Shown here piece by piece: positions 21,728 through 28,529 of a stretch of DNA of 34,006 nt. Source of the DNA: an uncultured Ectothiorhodospiraceae bacterium (GTDB taxonomy: Bacteria > Pseudomonadota > Gammaproteobacteria > Nitrococcales > Nitrococcaceae); the NCBI GenBank assembly GCA_913056385.1, contig CAJXND010000019.1, positions 1-34,006 of the forward strand, in the 5' to 3' direction. Within the stretch, counting starts at the first letter, position 1, and every line of letters starts with the position of its first letter. A program made the position numbers and the translations under genes. The notes under the pieces are model-generated. The model worked only from the letters and a program-made list of their open reading frames with translations, ran no database searches and was not told the DNA's origin.

Positions 21728-22304
21728 GACCGCGGTTGCGCGCTTCAATGAGTGGCTCGACCTCGCCGGGGAGACAGAAGGCATTCCAGAGCCGACGGCG
21801 ATGACGCTTGCCACGGCCACTGCGAGCGGGCGGCCGAGTGCGCGCACAGTATTGCTCAAGCAGGTGGATGAGGATGGTTTCGTTTTCTACACCAACAGCC
21901 TCAGTCGAAAGGGCCGCCAACTCGCCGCCAACGCCCGGGCGGCGCTGACGTTCTTCTGGGCGCCGCTGATGCGCCAGGTGATGATCGAGGGCGCGGTACA
22001 GCCGGTGAGTGACGTCGAGGCGGATGCGTATTTTGCCAGCCGCCCGCGCCTCAGCCAGATTGGCGCCTGGGCCTCGCAGCAGTCCGAGCCCCTGGCCGGG
22101 CGCGAGGCCTTCGATGCACGGGTCGCCGAGGTCGAGGCCCGGTTTGCCGATAGGCCGGTGACGCGGCCCCCGCACTGGATGGGCTATCGCGTTTGCCCTG
22201 ACATGATCGAATTCTGGCAGGGCCGTGAAGGTCGGCTGCACGACCGCGAGCGGTACTCTCGCGATGAGAACGGCAGCTGGGATTGGACGCTCCTCAATCC
22301 CTGA
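21708..22304 (+). CDS. pdxH: Pyridoxamine 5'-phosphate oxidase PdxH
   Basis: 198 residues. FMN enzyme that oxidises pyridoxamine or pyridoxine phosphate to pyridoxal phosphate. Family blocks include AMTLATATASGRPSARTVLLK, GFVFYTNSLSRKGRQL, the LSQIGAWASQQS loop and the C-terminal WMGYRVCPDMIEFWQG and LHDRERYSR. Three consecutive ATG codons (21708, 21711, 21714) follow AAGGGAG, so the exact start is uncertain by two residues. The stop sits in a palindrome shared with the convergent gene. PLP made here is the cofactor of the IscS-type enzyme upstream. Confidence 0.96.
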   Translation: MMMGQYETAVARFNEWLDLAGETEGIPEPTAMTLATATASGRPSARTVLLKQVDEDGFVFYTNSLSRKGRQLAANARAALTFFWAPLMRQVMIEGAVQPVSDVEADAYFASRPRLSQIGAWASQQSEPLAGREAFDARVAEVEARFADRPVTRPPHWMGYRVCPDMIEFWQGREGRLHDRERYSRDENGSWDWTLLNP

Positions 22305-23540
22305 TCAGGCTCGGCCCTGATAATCGAGCCAGGGCTGGAGCTGCGCGGGTTCACCACCGGCGACCATGCGGCCCGGACGCTCCACTTGCCAGGCGGCGCC
22401 CAGCGAGTGCGCCTGCTCCGCCCAATGATCGAGAATGGCCTGCATCCCATCCGGATGGACCGGGTAGTCATGGGCCAGGGTCAGGAGTTGGCCATCCGCT
22501 GCCTGAACCAGCGCCGTGTAGGCCACCGGGCCAAGTTCACGGGTAGCCTGTTCCGTGACCGTGACCACCGCCGCCGAGGTCACGCCCGCCTGGTCGATGA
22601 TGGGCTGGCGATACCACGGCCGTCCGGCCTCGATTGCGTGCGCCTGGGCGATGGAAAGGGCGACCTCCGGGTCGGCCGCCGCTGTGCCCTTTGCCGGTGC
22701 CGTGGCCGTTACCTGGATGCCATGGCTCTGCAGGCCGGCCATGTACTGTCTCTGCATCCGGACCCAGCGCCCGTAGCCCTCGACGCTGGTGTCCACGTCC
22801 GCTGCATTGCGGGAGGCCCATTCATCGAACGTCATCCAGGGTGTCCAGACCGCACCGTCACGACCCATGAAACGGTTTCCTGGCTCGAGCTCGATCTGCT
22901 CGACGCCGTCCGGGCGGTACAAGGCAGCCTCGATCAATTGCCATAGTCCGCCGAATTCGGCATGTTCCAGCTGCACCTTGAGCAATGCCGAAAGATCGTG
23001 GAATGTCGCATAGCTCAGATGAACCGGCTCGACACCCATTAACTGCCGCAATGCGCGATCGGTGGCGAGTCCCGCCCGGCCTTTTTCCAGGAGGGTGCTC
23101 TCCAGTTTTCGGCGCAGCGCATCGAGTTGTTCACCGGGCGCTACCAGTGCAAATGGAATGGCCAGGAGGGGACCGGAACCGGGCCGGCGGAGCGGGGCGA
23201 GTGCCGATTCCGGGAATCGGCCGCCACTGCTGCCCAGAGAGAGCAGTTGCGGCTGGAAAGGGCCCCCGCGCAGGCTGCCGCGGTAGATATCCAGCAACGC
23301 CTCGACCATGGGCAGCCCGGGCCGGAGTATTTCCGTGAGGTCGTACAGTGCGGCCGGCATGACCAGACCCGCCTCGGCGATTTCCTCGCCGATGATTCGC
23401 CGCAGGTCGTCGGCGATTGGCGCGGCAAGCAATTCTGCACTGTCGCGGCTCAGTGGCTCCGGAGGGCGCGTCTGCATGATGCCCGCGGGGTCGAGTTCAA
23501 CGGTCAGAACGGCCGGTGTTGCAGAGAGGGCGGACGGCAT
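22305..23540 (-). CDS. Hypothetical protein, 411 aa
   Basis: I do not recognise this protein. It is a 411-residue soluble product without signal peptide or membrane helices. The N-terminal third has SRDSAELLAAPIADDLRR and an FQPQLLSLGSSGG loop. The middle contains a striking aromatic and acidic stretch (LSYATFHDLSALLKVQLEH) and GNRFMGRDGAVWTPWMTFDE. The C-terminal third holds a HAIEAGRPWYRQPIID block and alternating strands and helices. The ATG at 23540 has AAGAGG 7 bases upstream and an extended -10 promoter 28 bases upstream. The stop abuts the pdxH stop with no base between. It is divergent from the H-NS family gene. Codon use looks like that of its neighbours. Confidence 0.85.
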   Translation of the reverse strand: MPSALSATPAVLTVELDPAGIMQTRPPEPLSRDSAELLAAPIADDLRRIIGEEIAEAGLVMPAALYDLTEILRPGLPMVEALLDIYRGSLRGGPFQPQLLSLGSSGGRFPESALAPLRRPGSGPLLAIPFALVAPGEQLDALRRKLESTLLEKGRAGLATDRALRQLMGVEPVHLSYATFHDLSALLKVQLEHAEFGGLWQLIEAALYRPDGVEQIELEPGNRFMGRDGAVWTPWMTFDEWASRNAADVDTSVEGYGRWVRMQRQYMAGLQSHGIQVTATAPAKGTAAADPEVALSIAQAHAIEAGRPWYRQPIIDQAGVTSAAVVTVTEQATRELGPVAYTALVQAADGQLLTLAHDYPVHPDGMQAILDHWAEQAHSLGAAWQVERPGRMVAGGEPAQLQPWLDYQGRA

Positions 23541-23567
23541 TGCGTAGCCTCTTATTCAAAAGGCTGA

Positions 23568-23576
23568 ATTATACCA
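23568..23576 (-). promoter_or_regulatory. Extended -10 promoter of the 411-aa hypothetical gene
   Basis: On the minus strand the bases read TGGTATAAT, a perfect extended -10 element (TGn followed by TATAAT). No good -35 is seen, which fits extended -10 promoters. Transcription would begin near 23561, about 20 bases before the ATG and just upstream of AAGAGG. Confidence 0.65.
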
Positions 23577-23713
23577 TTCCTTCGTCATTAACAGACGCCC
23601 CGAGAAACCCTTTAAATATCACGAACGGTAGTGAATGGGGCTGTTTTCCGTTGCGTTATGGATTATATTGTTGTGCGTGAAAAGGCGATCAATGAGTATT
23701 TGAAGAGGAACCT

Positions 23714-24025
23714 ATGGATCTTTCCAATTACACGACCGAAGAGCTGAATCAGCTAAAGAAAGATATCGACCGGGAAGTGCAGGGTCGGCGCAAGGAAGAT
23801 GCCAGGAAAGCGCAGCAGGAACTCAAGCAGGTAGCGGAGCGGTACGGCTTTACCCTGAGCGATCTCGTCGGCGGCCAGCCTGCCAAGGCACGTGCCAAGG
23901 GCAAGGTCCGCTTCCAGCACCCGAGCGACTCGGGCAAGACCTGGTCGGGTCGTGGCCGCAAGCCGGGCTGGGTAAAGGAGTGGGAGGCAAGCGGCCGGTC
24001 CCTGGAGGAACTCCGGGTCGACTGA
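23714..24025 (+). CDS. H-NS family nucleoid-associated protein
   Basis: 103 residues. H-NS proteins bind AT-rich DNA, oligomerise and silence transcription. An N-terminal helical oligomerisation part rich in Lys, Glu and Gln (residues 8-45) is joined by a basic linker to the C-terminal DNA-binding core with HPSDSGKTWSGRGRKPGWV (69-87), the signature of the family. GAAGAGGAA precedes the ATG. The upstream gap of 173 bases is clearly AT-richer than its surroundings and includes TATATT at 23664-23669 as a possible -10. Self-binding there would give autoregulation, an inference. It converges on pncB with 30 bases between the stops. Confidence 0.93.
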   Translation: MDLSNYTTEELNQLKKDIDREVQGRRKEDARKAQQELKQVAERYGFTLSDLVGGQPAKARAKGKVRFQHPSDSGKTWSGRGRKPGWVKEWEASGRSLEELRVD

Positions 24026-24055
24026 ATCTCCCGTTCCCGGCAGCCTGCCTCGGTT

Positions 24056-25393
24056 CTAGTGGCGGGCTGCCAGCTCGGCTTGCAGACTCTTGAGTCCCTC
24101 CGAGAGCTTCACCGGGTATTGTGCGGGCTTCCGGAGCGCGCAGACATCCTGCGGAAGCAGTGACAGCTGCGTGGTGCAGCGGTTTCGGGCCTGCTCCAGA
24201 TCAGTGGCGCCGGTATCGCCGACTTGCCGGCCCGCCGCCATGACCTCCTTCAGCAAGGGCTCGCCGCCGAGTGATTCGCTCATGAGTCCAAGGGTATCCC
24301 CGGTCATCGCACCGCTGGCGTCGAATTGCCGGAATATCTGTTTGCGCCCGGGCAGATCCGTCTTGCCCTTCGAATGCTTGCCCCGCGGCTTGTCCCGGAA
24401 ATAGTGCAGCTTGTAGGCCGAATCCAGGAATGGGACGTCGGCCGAGGTATCGACATTGGATCCAACGCCCACGCCATCAATGGGCACATCCCCGGAAAGC
24501 AGCGATTCGATGCGGTATTCATCAAGCCCGCCACTGACAATGATCCGCGTGTCGCCGAGTCCGCCGTTATCGAGGATCTCCCGTGTCATGCGGGCGTTGG
24601 CGGCGAGGTCGCCGCTGTCGATCCGTACGCCGTGGACGGGGATGCCTTCGTCGGCCAGACGGCCGGCAACTTCGACCACGCGTTCAGCGCCGCGGCGCAC
24701 GTCATAGGTGTCAATCAGCAACACCACGTTATCCGGGTGACTGCGGGAAAAGCGCTCGAACGCCTCGATTTCGCTGTCGTGGGCCAGTACGAACGCATGA
24801 GCCATTGTTCCGGTGGGCGGGATCCCGTAGCGGGCGCTCCCCAGGCAGGTGGCGGTGGCGGCAAAGCCGGCCATGTAGCAGGCGCGGGCGGCCCAGGTTC
24901 CCGCCTCCCCGCCGTGGGCCCGGCGCATGCCGAAATCGATGACCGGCGTCTCGCCGGCGGCAAGCCGACAGCGGGCCGCCTTGCTCGCGATCAGCGTCTG
25001 GTAGTGGAGGATATTCATCAGCCGCGATTCGATGAGCTGCGCCTCCGGCAGCGGGGCGACGATCTGGACCAGCGGTTCCTCCGCGAAGAAGACCGAGCCC
25101 TCATCAAGCGCGAGTACCCGACCGGTAAAGCGAAAGTCCGCCATGCGATCGACGAACGTGTCCGAGAACAGACCGGTCTGCCGCATCCACTCGAGCTCTT
25201 GCGGCTTGAATTGCATCTGCTCCAGCCAGTCCAGGCCCTGCTGCAGTCCAGCGGCGACGAAAAATCCCCGTTGCGCCGACTCGCGCATGAAGAGCTCGAA
25301 GACCGCATCTTCCGTCATCCCGTGCTCGTAGTAAGTCTGGAGCATGGTGAGTTCGTAGAGATCGGTCAGAAGCGGCGTACGTTCCAGATTCAT
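24056..25393 (-). CDS. pncB: Nicotinate phosphoribosyltransferase
   Basis: 445 residues. Makes nicotinate mononucleotide from nicotinate and PRPP in NAD salvage. It begins RTPLLTDLYELTMLQTYYEHG, typical of the family; other blocks are IDFGMRRAHG, the catalytic GTMAHAFV histidine block, VRIDSGDL, IIVSGGLDEYRI and GVGSNVDTS. The sequence resembles the subgroup shared with Gram-positives and eukaryotes more than E. coli PncB. The start at 25393 is taken because a longer frame to 25468 has an unconserved Ala- and Cys-rich extension. It lies 13 bases after the ABC permease on the same strand, so the three minus-strand genes look like one operon. Confidence 0.93.
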   Translation of the reverse strand: MNLERTPLLTDLYELTMLQTYYEHGMTEDAVFELFMRESAQRGFFVAAGLQQGLDWLEQMQFKPQELEWMRQTGLFSDTFVDRMADFRFTGRVLALDEGSVFFAEEPLVQIVAPLPEAQLIESRLMNILHYQTLIASKAARCRLAAGETPVIDFGMRRAHGGEAGTWAARACYMAGFAATATCLGSARYGIPPTGTMAHAFVLAHDSEIEAFERFSRSHPDNVVLLIDTYDVRRGAERVVEVAGRLADEGIPVHGVRIDSGDLAANARMTREILDNGGLGDTRIIVSGGLDEYRIESLLSGDVPIDGVGVGSNVDTSADVPFLDSAYKLHYFRDKPRGKHSKGKTDLPGRKQIFRQFDASGAMTGDTLGLMSESLGGEPLLKEVMAAGRQVGDTGATDLEQARNRCTTQLSLLPQDVCALRKPAQYPVKLSEGLKSLQAELAARH

Positions 25394-25406
25394 TCTTGTT
25401 GCTCTG

Positions 25407-26198
25407 TCAGCTGCGGAGCCCGGTGCCCCGGCGCAGCAGCCAGAGGCTGAGTGCGGTACCGGCGGCAATGAAGCCGAGGATCAGCGTATAGGCTGTCGCG
25501 AGAGGTATATCCGAGCTGCCGAGGATGCCATAACGGAAGGCATTGACCATATACAGAATCGGATTCGCCATCGAGAGTGTCTGCCAGAAATCCGGCAGCA
25601 TGGAGATGGAATAGAACACGCCGCCGAGATAGGTCAGTGGCGTGAGTATGAAGGTGGGGACAATGGCGATGTCATCGAACTTCTTCGCGAAAACCCCGTT
25701 GATGAAGCCGCCGATGGAGAACAGCACGGCGGTCAGGAAAACCACCGAAATGGTCACGGGGATATTGTGGATCTGCAGATCGGCGAAAAAGGTCGCGATG
25801 ATGGTCACGATCAGGCCGGTGAACAGTCCACGGCCGACACCGCCGGCCACATAGCCGGCGAGAATGACGTAATTGGGCGTGGGTGAAACCAGCAGTTCCT
25901 CGATGTGGCGCTGGAATTTCGCGCCGAAGAACGACGAGACGACGTTGGTGTACGAGTTGGTGATCACCGACATCATGATGATGCCCGGGGCGATGTACTC
26001 CATGAAGCTGTAGCCGTCCATCGGACCGACGCGTGAGCCGATGAGACTGCCGAAGATAATGAAATACAGCGTCATGGTGATGGCGGGTGGCACAAGCGTC
26101 TGCACCCAGATCCGCAGGTAGCGGTGGGTCTCCTTCCAGGCCAGCGTCTGCAGGGCGGTCAGGGTCTGCCGCGGGTAAGCGGGATAGAGTGCTGCCAT
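25407..26198 (-). CDS. yadH: ABC-2 type transporter permease (YadH-like)
   Basis: 263 residues, about six membrane helices. The N-terminal half has LAWKETHRYLRIWVQTLVPP, then IAPGIIMMSVITNSYTNVV, the coupling segment KFQRHIEELLVSPTP and the C-terminal LTPLTYLGGVFYSISMLP with WQTLSMANPILYMVNAFRYG. These are the blocks of the YadH family, exporters of unknown substrate. The ATP-binding subunit gene ends one base before this start, so they form a two-gene transporter. Confidence 0.92.
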   Translation of the reverse strand: MAALYPAYPRQTLTALQTLAWKETHRYLRIWVQTLVPPAITMTLYFIIFGSLIGSRVGPMDGYSFMEYIAPGIIMMSVITNSYTNVVSSFFGAKFQRHIEELLVSPTPNYVILAGYVAGGVGRGLFTGLIVTIIATFFADLQIHNIPVTISVVFLTAVLFSIGGFINGVFAKKFDDIAIVPTFILTPLTYLGGVFYSISMLPDFWQTLSMANPILYMVNAFRYGILGSSDIPLATAYTLILGFIAAGTALSLWLLRRGTGLRS

Positions 26199-26199
26199 G

Positions 26200-27138
26200 T
26201 CATGCGGTCTCTGGCTGGGCGTCGCGCTTGCGATCGCCGAGCATGCGGACGAAGAGCTCCTCGAGGCGGTTGGACTTGTTCTTCATGCTGGTGACCTGAA
26301 CGCCGGTCGCATTCAGCTGGGTGAACAGATCGGTCAGGGTCTGGTCGCCACGCACCTCCACCTCGATGGTGCGCTCATCGACCGGCACCACATAGAAGTC
26401 CCGGAAATCCGGCAGGCTGCCCACCGGCGAGGCGATGTCGAGCAGGAAGCTCTGGCTCTTGAGTTTGGCAAGCAGCGAGCGGACGTCGGTGTTCTCGATG
26501 ATCCGCCCGCCATCAATAATGCCGATGCTGCGGCACAGGGACTCGGCCTCCTCCAGATAATGCGTGGTGAGGATGATGGTGGTGCCCCGCTCGTTCATCT
26601 GCCGCAGGAATGCCCACATGGACCGGCGGAGCTCGATGTCGACGCCCGCCGTCGGCTCGTCGAGGATCAACAGCCGCGGTTCGTGAATGAGGGCGCGGGC
26701 GATCATCAGGCGCCGCTTCATGCCACCGGAGAGCGAGCGCGACGTGGCATCGCGCTTGCCCCAGAGGTCGAGTTCGCGCAGATACCGCTCCGCTCGCTCC
26801 TGCGCGGTATGGCGGTCGATGCCGTAATAGCCCGCCTGATTGATCACGATCTGGCTGACCGTCTCGAACTGATTGAAGTTGAACTCCTGCGGCACCAGAC
26901 CGATATTCGACTTTGCTTCCCACGGATCTTCGATGATGTCGTGGCCGAAAACGCTGACGTGGCCGGCGCTGGGGCGGACGAGCGACGAGACGATGCCGAT
27001 GATGGTGGTCTTGCCGGCGCCGTTAGGTCCGAGCAGGCCGAAAAAGTCGCCGGGCATGACTTCCAGATTGATGTCCCGCAACGCGATGACGCCGCCAGGA
27101 TACGTCTTGTTCAACTGGCGCAGGGAAAGCGCATTCAT
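26200..27138 (-). CDS. yadG: ABC transporter ATP-binding protein (YadG-like)
   Basis: 312 residues. Walker A is GPNGAGKTT, the Q-loop sits in GLVPQEFNF, the ABC signature is LSGGMKRRL, Walker B is RLLILDEPTAGVD and the switch histidine is in LTTHYLEEAE. A C-terminal extension of about 95 residues follows the nucleotide-binding domain, as in YadG. It is the ATPase for the permease downstream. The substrate is not known for the family. It is divergent from carA over 217 bases. Confidence 0.94.
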   Translation of the reverse strand: MNALSLRQLNKTYPGGVIALRDINLEVMPGDFFGLLGPNGAGKTTIIGIVSSLVRPSAGHVSVFGHDIIEDPWEAKSNIGLVPQEFNFNQFETVSQIVINQAGYYGIDRHTAQERAERYLRELDLWGKRDATSRSLSGGMKRRLMIARALIHEPRLLILDEPTAGVDIELRRSMWAFLRQMNERGTTIILTTHYLEEAESLCRSIGIIDGGRIIENTDVRSLLAKLKSQSFLLDIASPVGSLPDFRDFYVVPVDERTIEVEVRGDQTLTDLFTQLNATGVQVTSMKNKSNRLEELFVRMLGDRKRDAQPETA

Positions 27139-27252
27139 TTCGTGTAAACCGGATTAACGGATCGCCGGACAGCGATCAAAAACGACAACGTTAGCCCCTT
27201 TGGGCTCGGCTGCGCAAGGGACTGCGCGGTTGTGTCGCCTTCGTTCATCCAG

Positions 27253-27282
27253 TGGACACCCGAACGCGCTCGAGCGTACACT
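27253..27282 (+). promoter_or_regulatory. Candidate promoter of carA
   Basis: TGGACA (27253-27258, five of six matches) and TACACT (27277-27282, four of six) are separated by 18 bases. Transcription would start near 27289, placing the terminator-like hairpin at the very beginning of the message. Confidence 0.5.
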
Positions 27283-27301
27283 TTCGCGGTTGAGACAGCC
27301 G

Positions 27302-27334
27302 ACGGGAGGGCTTCTGCGGAACCCTCCCGTTTTT
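27302..27334 (+). terminator. Intrinsic terminator / attenuator hairpin in the carA leader
   Basis: ACGGGAGGG (27302-27310) pairs perfectly with CCCTCCCGT (27322-27330) and is followed by a run of five T (27330-27334), the form of a factor-independent terminator reading toward carA. Inner TTC/GAA pairing can shorten the loop. It ends 21 bases before the carA GTG. No plus-strand gene lies upstream within 3 kb, so its natural target is the carA transcript itself. Confidence 0.75.
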
Positions 27335-27355
27335 GCGAGCAGATGGGGTGAATGC

Positions 27356-28498
27356 GTGACCGACACGGCAATTCTGGCACTCGAAGATGGTTCGGTTTTC
27401 AGGGGGCGGGCACTCGGCGCCAGTGGCCAGACGGCCGGGGAGGTCTGCTTCAACACGGCGATGACCGGATACCAGGAAATCTGTACCGATCCCTCCTATT
27501 TCGGCCAGATGGTTACGCTGACCTATCCGCATATCGGCAACACCGGGGCCAATCAGCTGGACGAGGAGTCAGGGGGACCCCGGCTCTCCGGCCTGATTAT
27601 CCGGGATGCGCCGGTCCGCATGAGCAACTGGCGTGCGGAGGAGACGCTGCCCGACTATCTGGCGCGTCACCGAATCGTCGGGATCTGCGATATCGATACC
27701 CGGCGGCTGACCCGGCTGCTCCGCGAGAGGGGTGCACAGAACGGTTGCATTATCGCCGGCGAGCATCCGGATACCGAGGAGGCGGTGGCGGTTGCCCGCG
27801 CCCATCCGACGCTGACCGGCCGCGACCTCGTCCAGGAGGTGTCCACGCCCGAGCGGTATGAGTGGCGTCTGGGAACCTGGGCGCTGGAGCGCAACGAGCA
27901 GGAGGGCGAGCCACGGTCCGATGCGGATCTGCCCTGGCATGTGGTGGCCTACGATTTCGGCGTCAAGCGCAATATCCTGCGGATGCTGGTCGACAGTGGT
28001 TGCCGGGTGACCGTCGTGCCGGCCCGGACGTCGGCGGAGGACGTGCTGGCGATGCAGCCGGACGGCGTGTTCCTGTCGAATGGCCCGGGCGATCCCGAAC
28101 CGCTCAGCTACGCCATCGAGGCAACGCAGCACCTGCTCGCCGCGGCCGTGCCGGTGTTCGGTATCTGCCTTGGCCATCAGCTGCTCGGGCTCGCTGCCGG
28201 GGCGAGCAGCGTGAAAATGAAGTTCGGCCATCATGGCGCCAACCATCCGGTCCTGGATGTCGACACTGGCCGGGTGATGATCTCGAGTCAGAACCACGGT
28301 TTTGCCATCGATGCCGACACGCTTCCGGAGAATGTCCGGGTCATGAACCGATCGCTGTTCGACGGTACGCTTCAGGGTATCCACCTCACGGATGCTCCGG
28401 CGTTCAGTTTCCAGGGGCATCCGGAGGCCAGTCCGGGTCCACATGACGTCGCTCCGCTTTTCTCACGCTTTGTCGATCTGATGGCCGCCCGGCAGTAA
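27356..28498 (+). CDS. carA: Carbamoyl-phosphate synthase small subunit
   Basis: 380 residues. The glutaminase subunit that feeds ammonia to CarB for arginine and pyrimidine synthesis. The N-terminal domain has [16 protein letters not shown] and [20 protein letters not shown]; the class I glutaminase domain holds the nucleophile Cys271 in [12 protein letters not shown] and His355 and Glu357 in GHPEAS. GTG 27356 is chosen: GGGG precedes it by 6 bases and it gives the family's usual length. The frame stays open upstream through the hairpin, but without conserved sequence. It is followed after 31 bases by carB. Confidence 0.97.
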   Translation: MTDTAILALEDGSVFRGRALGASGQTAGEVCFNTAMTGYQEICTDPSYFGQMVTLTYPHIGNTGANQLDEESGGPRLSGLIIRDAPVRMSNWRAEETLPDYLARHRIVGICDIDTRRLTRLLRERGAQNGCIIAGEHPDTEEAVAVARAHPTLTGRDLVQEVSTPERYEWRLGTWALERNEQEGEPRSDADLPWHVVAYDFGVKRNILRMLVDSGCRVTVVPARTSAEDVLAMQPDGVFLSNGPGDPEPLSYAIEATQHLLAAAVPVFGICLGHQLLGLAAGASSVKMKFGHHGANHPVLDVDTGRVMISSQNHGFAIDADTLPENVRVMNRSLFDGTLQGIHLTDAPAFSFQGHPEASPGPHDVAPLFSRFVDLMAARQ

Positions 28499-28529
28499 GC
28501 GGTCTGACTCACCAGGTGGTTTTACCAAC

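Noticed and set aside
20381-21859. 492-codon minus-strand open frame
   Set aside because: It is antisense to the NfeD-type protease gene, whose helices and active site are clear.
24026-24055. Possible bidirectional terminator between the H-NS family gene and pncB
   Set aside because: Only imperfect pairing (CCGGCA with TGCCTCGG) and no T-run.
27191-27235. Two small stem-loops (AGCCC/GGGCT and TGCGC/GCGCA-like) in the yadG-carA gap
   Set aside because: Short stems with no T-run on either strand and no clear operator symmetry; too weak to call.
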